From positions 1,674,001-1,738,000 of the forward strand of contig NZ_JAGING010000001.1 of the NCBI RefSeq assembly GCF_017875835.1: a stretch of DNA of 64,000 nt. Reading direction: 5' to 3'. Positions 38,178 through 46,942 of this stretch are shown in pieces (the stretch's first letter is position 1; every line of letters starts with the position of its first letter). The stretch is from Psychrobacter sp. PL19 (GTDB lineage: Bacteria > Pseudomonadota > Gammaproteobacteria > Pseudomonadales > Moraxellaceae). Below the pieces are notes generated by a model that was given only the letters and a program-made list of their open reading frames with translations, had not been told where the DNA came from and did no database searches. The position numbers and the translations under genes were made by a program.

Positions 38178-39785
38178 TTAAGCTGTGCGGTCGAGCAGCA
38201 CCTGTGCTTGATGTTGCTGTTCGTTATTACCTAGGGTTATCACTTCATTAAGCAAACGTTTGGCACTATCATATTCACCCAGTTTTAAGTATTGACCGGC
38301 TAAATCTAAAGTCACTTGATGACTATCTAACGTTTTAATAAAATCAAAGTCTGCTGCAAAACGCGCTGCAAAGTCTGCCGCCGTTTCAGTGTTAACAGTG
38401 TCTCTAACACTATCTCTAATAGGGTTTCTAATATCTTCACCATCGTTTTTGAGCGCACCAGTACTACCAGCGTTTACAGTCGCATTTTTCTCAGTCTCGA
38501 CTGGGAGGGTTACTTTTGGCGAGTCCGTTGTCGCATCAGAGTTCAGATCTAATATGTCAGTACTGTCCAAGGATAATATAAAATCTTCTTCTATGACTAG
38601 AACAGAAGCATCGGTAGCGGTGCTACTTTCAGCATCAGCATCAGCATCAGCATCAGCATCAGCATCAGCATCAGCATCAGCATCAGCATCAGCATCTACG
38701 TCAACATCAGCTGCTAACTCTGCAAAATCTAAGACAAAATCATCATCCTCGTCCAAGTTAATTTCTTCTAGATGGCCATCAACGGTTACTGGGCTCACAG
38801 GAGTAGAGTCTGATTGCTCAGGTAAATCAAAATCAAAATCAAAGTCTACATCAAGACTAAAATCGTCGTCATCAGTATTTTTAATAATATCTAGGTCCTG
38901 GTTAGCGGGTGTCATAAGGGATTCATCCGTAGTATCTAATGAATTGACAGCATCGGCAGCATCTAATGGATCGACTGGCGTGAAGTTAGTAGCGTCTGGC
39001 TCAGCGGCCTCAGTCTCTAAACTATCAGCTGCCGGATCATCGGCCTCTAAATCATCTAGGGTAAGATCAAAAATATCATCCATATTAGCGTCAGTAGCGG
39101 TCATATCGTTGGTATTATCGACAGGTTCTGAACGTTCGCTAGGTACTGAATGCCTGCTAGGTATACCCGTTTCTATATTAGTGTTGTTTTCAGTAGCGAG
39201 CGTATCAAAAACAGTATCTGCATTAACGTTAGGAGTGCTAGTTTGGGTGGCGGGCAAGTCAAACTCTAAGCTTTCAAAGTTAACGCTGTTGATACTAGCT
39301 GCTGTTAAGCCTGGAGATATTGCTTGATTGTGCTCTTCGGCAAACAATGCCCGTAACGCATCAGCGTGCTCAATAGTTGCTACATCGCTATGGGCTTTTA
39401 TAGCATCGTAGGTTCTATAAAAATCATCAGGTTGATTAATCGTAGCATAGACGTTAAGTAACTGGAGCAACAGTTGGTTGTCGTCAGGTTTTTCAATTAG
39501 ACCACGATTTAGGGTTTCAATAGCTTTGTCATAACGCTGTTGATCCATAAAGCGTAAAGCGATAGTAATGTTGTCAAACCTGTTTGCGCTGCTAGATCCG
39601 TTCTGAGCAGGATTTATGTTATACATTTTTGATGTTGATGATATTGGTGCATTGGCTGCAGCATTCCTACCGATCTGCATAGCTCGCTGTGCAGGTCGTT
39701 TCTGGGCTTTGTTTTTACGCAGCACCATTACGGCTATTAGTAAAATAAGTACCAGTCCAGCGATGATATATAGCATATTATCCAT
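38178..39785 (-). CDS. FimV-like C-terminal part: membrane helix, acidic linker, TPR domain
   Basis: 535 aa from the ATG at 39785 (GGGAG 5 nt upstream; a further in-frame ATG at 39821 lacks this). One membrane helix (residues 3-22) is followed by a basic cytoplasmic stretch, a TPR-like region (FMDQQRYDKAIETLNRGLIEKPDD), a long acidic low-complexity linker with (Asp-Ala)11, and the C-terminal FimV motif LDLAGQYLKLGEYDSAKRLL. This is the cytoplasmic half of FimV/HubP, a polar landmark protein for type IV pili and cell pole organisation. The N-terminal half is encoded by a separate gene upstream. Confidence 0.85.
   Translation of the reverse strand: MDNMLYIIAGLVLILLIAVMVLRKNKAQKRPAQRAMQIGRNAAANAPISSTSKMYNINPAQNGSSSANRFDNITIALRFMDQQRYDKAIETLNRGLIEKPDDNQLLLQLLNVYATINQPDDFYRTYDAIKAHSDVATIEHADALRALFAEEHNQAISPGLTAASINSVNFESLEFDLPATQTSTPNVNADTVFDTLATENNTNIETGIPSRHSVPSERSEPVDNTNDMTATDANMDDIFDLTLDDLEADDPAADSLETEAAEPDATNFTPVDPLDAADAVNSLDTTDESLMTPANQDLDIIKNTDDDDFSLDVDFDFDFDLPEQSDSTPVSPVTVDGHLEEINLDEDDDFVLDFAELAADVDVDADADADADADADADADADADAESSTATDASVLVIEEDFILSLDSTDILDLNSDATTDSPKVTLPVETEKNATVNAGSTGALKNDGEDIRNPIRDSVRDTVNTETAADFAARFAADFDFIKTLDSHQVTLDLAGQYLKLGEYDSAKRLLNEVITLGNNEQQHQAQVLLDRTA
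38631..38696. repeat. Hexamer repeat, eleven copies, inside the FimV-like gene
   Basis: (AGCATC)11 on the plus strand, read as GATGCT on the coding strand and giving eleven Asp-Ala pairs. Length changes would keep the frame. Confidence 0.95.
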
Positions 39786-39843
39786 AGTTACTCCCACACC
39801 TAAGATTTTTACCGGCAGCATGCTGCGTTAATCAGCTAGGCAC

Positions 39844-40032
39844 TTATTGATCGCGTAATTTGTTGAGACGAGCTTGCAGCCCAGTAAGTTTTTGCTTTTG
39901 TAATGGCCGTTTTTTAGTATAGCCATTATTAGTGTGATTACTACCAATATAGTTATTAAGAGCACCGTCAGTCTTTGATAAACACTTAGCTTGACTAGTA
40001 GTGCGTTGCTGTGGCGACTTGAGAGTTGCCAA
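39844..40032 (-). pseudogene. Frame-shifted FimV segment with coiled-coil motif
   Basis: A 62-codon open stretch in a different frame, overlapping the end of the FimV N-terminal gene by about 38 nt and ending 59 bp before the start of the C-terminal gene. Its last residues, KLTGLQARLNKLRDQ, are like the coiled-coil region found in FimV between the LysM part and the membrane helix. No proper start codon or ribosome-binding site. It may be the middle of a once continuous gene split by one or more frameshifts. Confidence 0.4.
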
Positions 40033-40909
40033 TATCTCTATGTTTAGACCCTTGTTGTGATGAAATCACACTATAACTGGGTAGGTTTAGCTGAGCATTG
40101 GCTCTGAGCTGACCGGGGTCTTGATCAATAAAAGCAGCAGGCTTTATTTGCCGTGTCACTTGTATGTTTAAGATGTCGAGCTGTTTATCTGTTATACCCG
40201 CCACTGGCGTACTGTTATTCAAGTAAATACTAGGAGTGCTGAGATCAATAGTAGTGGTATTAGGAGCATTAGTCAGGTTATTTGTTGGTAGCGTCGGCAT
40301 TACTGCTGTCGACAAGATTAACGTTTGAGCTTGAGATGATGTCTGAACATTGGGCATTGACCACCTAGGTGATATTAATGAAGGTGGTGTACCTGGTCTA
40401 ATGGTCAGCGGTTTAGCACTATTGACTGAACTTACGGCCAAACTTGGCCTTTGTGCACCTGTGATGAGGGTATTATCTGTTTGAATCGACAGGTTGTCAT
40501 TAAGAGGCATGAGCAATGTTTTAGGAATAACTTTGCGTTGACCGCCATCATTAATAGTCAAAACTATATCAACAAATGGCTCAGATATCGGTTGAGTCGT
40601 ACTGATAAGTAACAGCCCCGTATTGGACGAGGTAAGCTGAAAGCGCACTGTGATTGAGTCGGTAGGCGTTAGGCCCATCTGCTGGTAAACAACGGGATTT
40701 GCCAGGCTGGCTGAAAAATAAGATGCCTCAATATTATTAATTATAATATTAGCCGCTAAAGGCTCATACTGAGCGGACATCACTCTTGTCTTACCGATAG
40801 TTGCCGCTTGTGCAGCAATTGATATTACCACCGAGCTCACTGAACAGAGTAGTGTTATTGACACTGCACGATGAACGGTGGCCAAGCGATGAGGTAACTC
40901 CCAAGACAT
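39995..40909 (-). CDS. FimV-like N-terminal periplasmic domain protein
   Basis: 304 aa from the ATG at 40909 (AAGGG 6 nt upstream; an upstream TTG at 40942 would add 11 residues). A signal peptide ends AAQA. The mature N-terminus fits the FimV N-terminal domain: TIGKTRVMSAQYEPLAANI, the AxLxNPVVYQQMGL block, FQLTSSNTGLLLISTTQPISEPFVDIVL and RKVIPKTLLMPLN. The remainder is Ser/Thr/Pro/Asn-rich. In FimV this domain is joined to a LysM, a coiled coil, a membrane helix and a cytoplasmic TPR part. Here the LysM is not seen and the rest is in a separate gene. It could bind peptidoglycan or pilus assembly factors. Confidence 0.8.
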   Translation of the reverse strand: MSWELPHRLATVHRAVSITLLCSVSSVVISIAAQAATIGKTRVMSAQYEPLAANIIINNIEASYFSASLANPVVYQQMGLTPTDSITVRFQLTSSNTGLLLISTTQPISEPFVDIVLTINDGGQRKVIPKTLLMPLNDNLSIQTDNTLITGAQRPSLAVSSVNSAKPLTIRPGTPPSLISPRWSMPNVQTSSQAQTLILSTAVMPTLPTNNLTNAPNTTTIDLSTPSIYLNNSTPVAGITDKQLDILNIQVTRQIKPAAFIDQDPGQLRANAQLNLPSYSVISSQQGSKHRDIGNSQVATATHY

Positions 40910-40984
40910 GCGCCGCCCTTTATACTGATTGGTTTGAAGCAATTAACTGTTAAGATTTAGGTTATTAAAGCCCAGCACAATATA

Positions 40985-41020
40985 AGTTGTTTAAGTTATT
41001 TAAGTTATTTAAGTTGTTAT
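40985..41020. repeat. 9-bp tandem repeat upstream of the FimV-like gene
   Basis: Three to four copies of TTATTTAAG-type units lie 75-110 bp before the 40909 start, in the spacer to queA. Confidence 0.8.
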
Positions 41021-41086
41021 GACAAAATACTGTTTAGTTTACCCATTTATTTCATAGTAGCCGTGACCACTATGCCCAAGCTGGGC

Positions 41087-42286
41087 TTAACTTTCAACTT
41101 TGTCGAGTAACATGGCGTCGCCGTAACTAAAAAATCGATACTGGGTATCAATGGCATGTTGATAAGCATTTTCGATGGATTCTTTACCTGAAAATGCGGA
41201 TACTAGCATTAACAAGGTGGACTTAGGGAGATGAAAATTGGTTAATAAGCGATCAATAACCCCAAACTTAAACCCGGGGTAAATGAAGATATCAGTATCT
41301 CCAGACCAACTAGAAAGTGCTTGACCTTTCACGGCTGTTTTTTGATAAGCCGTTTCAAGAACGCGCGTCACGGTAGTACCAATGGCTATAACTTGTCTGC
41401 CATTAGCATGCGTTTGATTGATTAGATCCGCGGTGGCTTGTGGTAGATGTGCATATTCACTATGCATAGTATGATTAAGCAGGTTGTCGGTTTTTACCGG
41501 TGCAAAAGTACCAGCACCGACGTGCAAGGTAACAAAAGCGGTATTGATGCCTTTTGCGGCTAGCATATTTAATACTGTCTCATCAAAATGTAAGCTGGCC
41601 GTGGGCGCTGCGACGCTGGCAAGCTTAGCAGGGTCATGAAAAACAGTTTGATAACGGGTATTGTCAGTGGCGTCTGCATGGCGCTCAAAGTAGGGCGGGA
41701 TGGGTAGTTCACCATAACATTCGAGATTAGGTAAAATGGGCGCATCAAAGGCTAGAATAAACAAGTTGTCTTGGCGTCCAATCATCTCACAATGCATATG
41801 ACCGTCAGCAAGTACCAAACGTTGACCAAGTTTAGGGGCTTTACTGGCTTTTATATGGCATAGCGCGACATGTTGCCTCTTAGGTAGTGGCTCGTTATTA
41901 GTATCTGACTCGCTGCTAATAGGCTTTGAACGGGAATCAGTACTATCTATTAAACGCTCAATCAATACTTCAATCTTGCCACCCGTGTCTTTATTGCCGA
42001 ACAGTCGTGCTTTCATAACTTTAGTGTCGTTAAACACAATCAAATCGCCCGCATGCAGTAAGTCGGGCAGCTCAGTAAATAGGTGATCTTCTGGCTGACT
42101 GGTAGATGTTGTCTGAACGCTAGTGGGCACGTATAGCAACTTTGAGGCTGAACGCTGCGCCAACGGATAGCGCGCAATCAGATTATCAGGTAGCTCATAA
42201 TCATAATCCGCCACACTCAAATACTCTACAAGGGAGTCATTGGTATTGGCATTATTTTCAGTAATTACAGTGTGAGAGTGGGTCAT
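41087..42286 (-). CDS. queA: S-adenosylmethionine:tRNA ribosyltransferase-isomerase
   Basis: 399 aa. It makes epoxyqueuosine from preQ1 in tRNA. Family motifs are DYDYELPDNLIARYPLAQRSASKLL, FNDTKVMKARLFG, LHVGAGTFAPVKTDN, FIYPGFKFGVIDRLLTNFHLPKSTLLMLVSAF (in parts). The enzyme is about 50 residues longer than the E. coli one, because of an N-terminal extension (about 27 residues) and an insertion rich in Ser, Asp and Thr near residues 115-140. The ribosome-binding site at 42286 is weak, so the start may be internal. Confidence 0.94.
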   Translation of the reverse strand: MTHSHTVITENNANTNDSLVEYLSVADYDYELPDNLIARYPLAQRSASKLLYVPTSVQTTSTSQPEDHLFTELPDLLHAGDLIVFNDTKVMKARLFGNKDTGGKIEVLIERLIDSTDSRSKPISSESDTNNEPLPKRQHVALCHIKASKAPKLGQRLVLADGHMHCEMIGRQDNLFILAFDAPILPNLECYGELPIPPYFERHADATDNTRYQTVFHDPAKLASVAAPTASLHFDETVLNMLAAKGINTAFVTLHVGAGTFAPVKTDNLLNHTMHSEYAHLPQATADLINQTHANGRQVIAIGTTVTRVLETAYQKTAVKGQALSSWSGDTDIFIYPGFKFGVIDRLLTNFHLPKSTLLMLVSAFSGKESIENAYQHAIDTQYRFFSYGDAMLLDKVES

Positions 42287-42503
42287 AATGAGTCTTTAAA
42301 TAGATGGATATTTTGGCGTTAGTTTAGCAGAAATGGGGCTATAGCGTGATAAATTCCGTGGCATTCGTGAGTCATGACACTAATAGTCAATAAGATAAAT
42401 AGCCTAAGCAAAAAATAACATAGACAGAATAGTCGGATGACCACTTGAATGATAGTTTTTCAATAAATAAGAGTTTTTGGAGAACTTAGATTAACAAATA
42501 ATA

Positions 42504-43589
42504 TCATTCAAATAATCTTAACTGCGGTAGAACTTGCGTGGCAGGCGTTAATGAAGAATAGGTTACACCGACTAGCCTAATAGACAAGGTACGCGGAATG
42601 TCTAAAAATAACTTGTCTAACCAATAATGTGCGGATTCGACGCTGACAAAAGCCGTAGCTACGGTGTGTGAACGTGTAATCTGGGTAAAATCAGCATACT
42701 TAATCTTGAGAGTGATGGTATAGGCAATCAGCTGCTTATTGTACATTTGGCCAAAGGCGTCAGAATTTTGTTCGTAAATTTGCGCTCGTAGCTCATGATC
42801 ACTATCTAAATTTTCCCTAAAAGTAGTCTCAGAGCCGACAGATTTATGTTGACGCTCAGATTTAACGGGACGCTCATCTCGACCATGAGCAATATCATGA
42901 TAAAACTGTCCGCGCTTGCCAAACTCGTATACCAATACTGCTGCCGGCGTCCGTCGTAGGTCAGCACCAGTACGAATATTCAAAGCATGCAAACGTTTGG
43001 CCGTTGCTTTGCCAATACCATGAAAGCGCTCAATAGGCAGTGTGCTAATAAAGGCATCGGCAGCCTCTGGGGTGATAATCGCTGTCCCATTAGGCTTATT
43101 AAGATCAGAAGCAATTTTGGCCAGCATTTTATTGAATGAGACACCTGCAGACGCGGTCAGTCCTGTTTGCTCTAATATTTGCGCCCGTAGCCAATTGGCC
43201 ATTAGGGTTGCTGAACCTTGATGCACTTGTAGTCCAGTAACATCCAGATAAGCCTCATCTAAAGATAAGGGTTCAACCTTTGGGGTCAAGCTCTGCATAA
43301 TCTCTCGAATATGGACGCTGACTGAACGATATACCTCAAAACGTGGTGGTACAAATATCACATCTGGACAACGTTTGCGGGCTTCGTAGCACGACATTGC
43401 CGAGCGCACACCGAATTGGCGCACTTCATAACTGGCCGCAGCGACCACACCGCGTCCTTTAGGGTCGCCACCAACTACTAAAGGCTTGCCACGGAGTTCA
43501 GGGAAATCGCGCTGTTCTACACTGGCATAAAAGGCGTCCATATCGAGGTGGATAATCTTACGCGGCGTCGGTTTGCTAGAGTCTGTCAT
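42504..43589 (-). CDS. dinB: DNA polymerase IV
   Basis: 361 aa, Y-family translesion polymerase. The catalytic motifs are HLDMDAFYASVE (Asp 20 region), PLSLDEAYLDVT with the Asp-Glu pair near residue 112, and the SAGVSFNKMLAKIASDLNKPNG block. The C-terminus is QLRLFE, a beta-clamp binding motif. Promoter and LexA-type control were not identified with confidence. Confidence 0.95.
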   Translation of the reverse strand: MTDSSKPTPRKIIHLDMDAFYASVEQRDFPELRGKPLVVGGDPKGRGVVAAASYEVRQFGVRSAMSCYEARKRCPDVIFVPPRFEVYRSVSVHIREIMQSLTPKVEPLSLDEAYLDVTGLQVHQGSATLMANWLRAQILEQTGLTASAGVSFNKMLAKIASDLNKPNGTAIITPEAADAFISTLPIERFHGIGKATAKRLHALNIRTGADLRRTPAAVLVYEFGKRGQFYHDIAHGRDERPVKSERQHKSVGSETTFRENLDSDHELRAQIYEQNSDAFGQMYNKQLIAYTITLKIKYADFTQITRSHTVATAFVSVESAHYWLDKLFLDIPRTLSIRLVGVTYSSLTPATQVLPQLRLFE

Positions 43590-43783
43590 AGACGCTATTT
43601 TACCTGATATCGCTGTTATTTTTGGTATCGATTTATAGAGTCTGTCACCACTTAAATATTGATCCTGCCCGGCAAATCATATTCGATTTCTTAGACCTGT
43701 TATTACAGCAACTTGGCTTTGGGCTAGCAATGAGTTTACTGGTAGTGGTTAACTGATTTTAGACAATAATGTTATGGCGTCGT

Positions 43784-44203
43784 TTAGCCAATACTATTCC
43801 TAAACTGCAGATAAGCAGCTGTGTGCATGTCACTACTACCATCCACTTGCCTTGCTAATAACTCTTGAGCAACTGTGTCACCATAATCGTGGGCTAAAAT
43901 ATGATAGTCACTGATACCAAGTTTATGCAAAAGATTCTGACAGATATCTGCTTGTTGACTGATTAAGTAGCGCGCGTTCTGAGGTTTGTCTGACAAGCCA
44001 AACCCCAACATATCGAGGGTAATCACGTAATAATGTTGTGTGAGCTCATCCCACATACCTTCCCAGTCCCAACTGGCACTAGGAAACCCATGAATTAACA
44101 ATAATGCTGGCGCATTTTTATCCCCCGCCTGACGAGTAAAAATTTGCTGACCGTTAATGGACTCAAATCGCCCCTGCTGTTGCCATTCACTCAAGATTTT
44201 CAT
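43784..44203 (-). pseudogene. Truncated alpha/beta hydrolase (Asp-nucleophile type)
   Basis: 139 aa, less than half of the usual ~300. The intact N-terminal half shows the fold: LLLIHGFPSASWDW (oxyanion region), LDMLGFGLSDKP, and the nucleophile elbow AHDYGDT with Asp instead of Ser, as in epoxide hydrolases and haloalkane dehalogenases. The cap, the second acidic residue and the catalytic His are missing, and the frame ends in unrelated sequence (AAYLQFRNSIG). It follows the class II aldolase gene by 21 bp on the same strand. Most likely a non-functional remnant. Confidence 0.75.
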
Positions 44204-44224
44204 AACTGGCGTACCCCCATTGGA

Positions 44225-44992
44225 TTATTTCTCAAATGAGGGATCAGTTCGGCGCAATTTTCTTAGCAGGGCAGGCCAAGCAATATCACCATTTGCACCC
44301 TTGGTCACCTCATCTGACGCCGCTTGGATACCCGCTAATATGTGTGCTGGTATGAGTGTCAATTCATTGCCACTACTTTGCGCTTTGATTTGAATCTCGC
44401 ATGCTTTTTGCATGATATACATGTATAAAAATGCATCCGCAACGCTGCTAGCACAGGTGAGTAAGCCATGATTGCGTAAAATCATAAAGTTGGCACTACC
44501 CAAATCAGCGACTAGACGCACCTTTTCTTCAGGGTTTAATGCGATCCCTTCGTAGTCGTGATAGGCCAAGTTAGATAACGGAAATAGCGATTGCTGGGAT
44601 ATAGGCAGTAAGCCTTGCTTCTGAGTAGACACAGCGACGCCGTCACTAGTATGAAGATGGAGCACACAATGAGCATCGCTACGTGCCTCGTGTACAGCAC
44701 TATGAATGGTAAATCCCGCCGGATTAACGTCATATTCTGATGGCGACACCTTTTCACCCGCTTGATTCACTTTAACTAAGTTAGAAGCGGTAATTTCTTC
44801 AAACAATAAGCCATAAGGATTAATCAAAAATTCATCCTCAGTATCTGGCACTCGTGCAGAGATATGAGTGAATACTAAATCATCCCAACCATATGAGGCG
44901 ATCAGTCTATAGCAAGCAGCAAGATTTACTCTCATTTGCCACTCTTGTTCTGTTACATTATGTTGTAAAATCGGTACTGAATCAGTCTGCAT
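44225..44992 (-). CDS. Class II aldolase/adducin family protein
   Basis: 255 aa. The fold is that of L-fuculose-phosphate aldolase and adducin N-terminal domains. Metal-binding His residues are in HLHTSDG (near residue 115) and in LRNHGLL (near 185). The segment WDDLVFTHISARVP and NPYGLLFEEIT are typical of this branch, whose members are often of unknown substrate, and several are decarboxylases or dehydratases. It is first in a two-gene unit with the truncated hydrolase. Substrate cannot be deduced. Confidence 0.85.
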   Translation of the reverse strand: MQTDSVPILQHNVTEQEWQMRVNLAACYRLIASYGWDDLVFTHISARVPDTEDEFLINPYGLLFEEITASNLVKVNQAGEKVSPSEYDVNPAGFTIHSAVHEARSDAHCVLHLHTSDGVAVSTQKQGLLPISQQSLFPLSNLAYHDYEGIALNPEEKVRLVADLGSANFMILRNHGLLTCASSVADAFLYMYIMQKACEIQIKAQSSGNELTLIPAHILAGIQAASDEVTKGANGDIAWPALLRKLRRTDPSFEK

Positions 44993-45149
44993 TACGTTGT
45001 CCCTAACTGTTTTAGTTATTGTGATTTAGATACTGTCAATATACCATTCTAAGTAGCTTCATAAAACCAAGTCTACCAAAAATACGACACTTATGGATAT
45101 CAATCACTATCTAAACACTGACCCCTGATTTACTCACTTACCGCCTAAT

Positions 45150-45429
45150 ATGTAAACACTATTGGCAGACATAATTGTACTCAAAACATATCAAAAGGGC
45201 CAAATGACTCAAGCTATCGGTGACGACGCTATAGTACTGCATTTTGTCTAGTAGTGACTGGTTTGGTGAAATATTAATTATAGATGATAATCCCCAGACC
45301 CATGATGTGTGGACCATGAATGAGGTTAACCTCATTCGTATCTCTAAAAATGCGGTTGTTAATTTTGCTCAATCACACCCTATTTTGTTGCAAGTATCTG
45401 ACCCAATTGAGTGCTTTGATAGCAAATAA
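45150..45429 (+). pseudogene. Frameshifted Crp/Fnr-family regulator fragment
   Basis: Reading two frames in turn gives a cyclic-nucleotide-binding-like domain. In frame one, about 45156-45252: LADIIVLKTYQKGQ then AIGDDAIVLHFV before a TAG. In frame two, from about 45244: SSSDWFGEILIIDDNPQTHD and LIRISKNAVVNFAQSHP, then stop at 45429. WFGEI followed by a THD segment is characteristic of the beta-roll of Crp/Fnr regulators. The N-terminal strands are reduced and the helix-turn-helix is absent. It is a relic, and lies about 600 bp upstream of the rhodopsin gene. Homology is by eye only. Confidence 0.55.
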
Positions 45430-45598
45430 AAATAATTTTAGTGCACAAGTATATAAACGAGACGGCAACCTTCCTAGTCCATTATACTCGTATCAATCCT
45501 GATTAAGGACGTCACCTTTAAGCCTTTATTATGAACATCAGCACCATATTTTAAGTTAACCATTTGCTTACATTCTTAGATTAATTTGAGCTTAAATC

Positions 45599-45641
45599 GC
45601 CGTGATCGGGCTTCCTCCGATCTGAAATTAACGGCCTTTTT
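45599..45641 (+). terminator. Two-part stem-loop with T-run upstream of the rhodopsin gene
   Basis: Inner hairpin GATCGG/CCGATC (45604-45609 and 45617-45622) lies within an outer pair GCCGT/ACGGC (45599-45603 and 45631-45635), followed by five Ts. It may terminate transcription from the decayed gene or, if the rhodopsin transcript starts further upstream, attenuate it. Confidence 0.5.
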
Positions 45642-46028
45642 ATTCCAAAAGGTATCGTAATAAAAAGTACGATTATTATTTACAATAATCTGTTACAAAG
45701 TGGTAAGCTAGCTTAGACAAAAATTAAAACTTAAGTGAGCTTTGTACTTAACAACTTTGTACTTAGCAATAAGAAGCTTTTGTATTGAGTTCACTGTTTG
45801 CAAGATATGTTTATGACATATGGGCTTACCTGGTAAGGCACAAGTTTATTGGTTTGCAGCATGTAGTATCACTGAACTTTTCCAACTAAATTTGTGAATT
45901 TTTTGTTAGCATTATTATTTACGAACATAAGCGTAAACAGAAGCGGTTGGGGACAACACCAGATACATAACCCCTTAATATGATTGTATGAACAAAAATT
46001 TCTTTGAAGGACAAACGGAGAAAAAATT

Positions 46029-46856
46029 ATGACTACAAAAAATGCACATAATGAAACAAAAAGCTTCTCGTTGAGTCAGGTCAGTGTTAACTTAAAAATG
46101 ATATTCACCGTATTGTTTTTATCACTGCTTCCAAGCTTTGCAAATGCCGCAGCCAATTTAGCTGCTGACGATTTCGTCGGTATCTCATTTTGGTTGATTT
46201 CTATGGCATTAATGGCAGCTACTGTGTTTTTCCTTTGGGAAACTCAAAGTGTTACTGCAAAATGGAAAACATCCCTGGTAGTATCAGGGTTGGTGACCTT
46301 TATTGCGGCCGTTCATTATTTCTATATGCGCGATGTGTGGATAGCGACTCAATCCACACCTACCGTATATAGATATATAGATTGGTTATTAACGGTACCA
46401 TTACTAATGATCGAATTTTATTTGATCTTACGTGCTATTGGCGTAGCAAAGGCTGGAATTTTCTGGCGTTTGTTAATTGGTACTTTAGTAATGCTTATTC
46501 CTGGTTATATGGCGGAAGCAGGCTTCCTAAATATCACCGTAGGGTTTATTATCGGAATGCTAGGTTGGTTCTATATCCTGTACGAGATCTTCTTCGGAGA
46601 AGCAGGAAAAGCTGCAGAGCGCGAAGCCAGCCCAGCAGTCAAATATGCTTATAAAGCAATGCGCTGGATTGTAACCGTTGGTTGGGCAATTTATCCAATC
46701 GGTTTCGTACTTGGTTATATGACAGGTACTGCAGATCAAGATGCACTAAACATCGTGTATAACTTTGCAGATTTGGTCAACAAAGTCGCGTTTGGTTTGC
46801 TAATATGGTACGCAGCAACTAGTGAAAGTCAGGGTGTAGCAGAGAAGCACGTTTAG
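46029..46856 (+). CDS. Proteorhodopsin, light-driven proton pump
   Basis: 275 aa, seven membrane helices. A hydrophobic leader (about 24-41, ending FANA) is likely cleaved. Retinal-binding Lys 252 lies in DLVNKVAFG. Helix C has the proton-pump set Asp 118, Thr 122, Glu 129 (DTE), and His 96 is the proton-acceptor partner of proteorhodopsins. Position 126, equal to the tuning residue 105 of the green form, is Leu, so green absorption is expected. Phe 173 occupies the site that is Gly in carotenoid-antenna rhodopsins, so no antenna is expected. GGAG lies 8 nt before the ATG. It pumps protons outward on illumination, and heads a six-gene photosystem set. Confidence 0.96.
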   Translation: MTTKNAHNETKSFSLSQVSVNLKMIFTVLFLSLLPSFANAAANLAADDFVGISFWLISMALMAATVFFLWETQSVTAKWKTSLVVSGLVTFIAAVHYFYMRDVWIATQSTPTVYRYIDWLLTVPLLMIEFYLILRAIGVAKAGIFWRLLIGTLVMLIPGYMAEAGFLNITVGFIIGMLGWFYILYEIFFGEAGKAAEREASPAVKYAYKAMRWIVTVGWAIYPIGFVLGYMTGTADQDALNIVYNFADLVNKVAFGLLIWYAATSESQGVAEKHV

Positions 46857-46886
46857 TAATAAGCGTATACTATTCACTGTACTAGC

Positions 46887-46919
46887 GAGTTTGTGACTTC
46901 AATTTGGGGTCACAAACTC
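46887..46919 (+). promoter_or_regulatory. Perfect inverted repeat between rhodopsin and crtE
   Basis: 11-bp arms (46887-46897 and 46909-46919) around an 11-nt loop, without a following T-run. It could be an RNA stability element at the 3' end of the rhodopsin message or a processing or attenuation site upstream of crtE. Confidence 0.65.
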
Positions 46920-46942
46920 ACTCTCATATTAGGGTGATACCT

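Larger units (their letters stand above)
44993..46028. other. Long region between the aldolase and rhodopsin genes
   Basis: 1036 bp. It contains a decayed Crp/Fnr-like gene (about 45150-45429) and a stem-loop with T-run at 45599-45641. The last 380 bp before the rhodopsin start are AT-rich and should hold its promoter. No intact gene is seen. Confidence 0.6.

Noticed and set aside
38389-39327. Plus-strand open frame of 312 codons rich in Ser and Ala
   Set aside because: It is the antisense shadow of the acidic, repetitive FimV-like gene; the hexamer repeat keeps several frames open.
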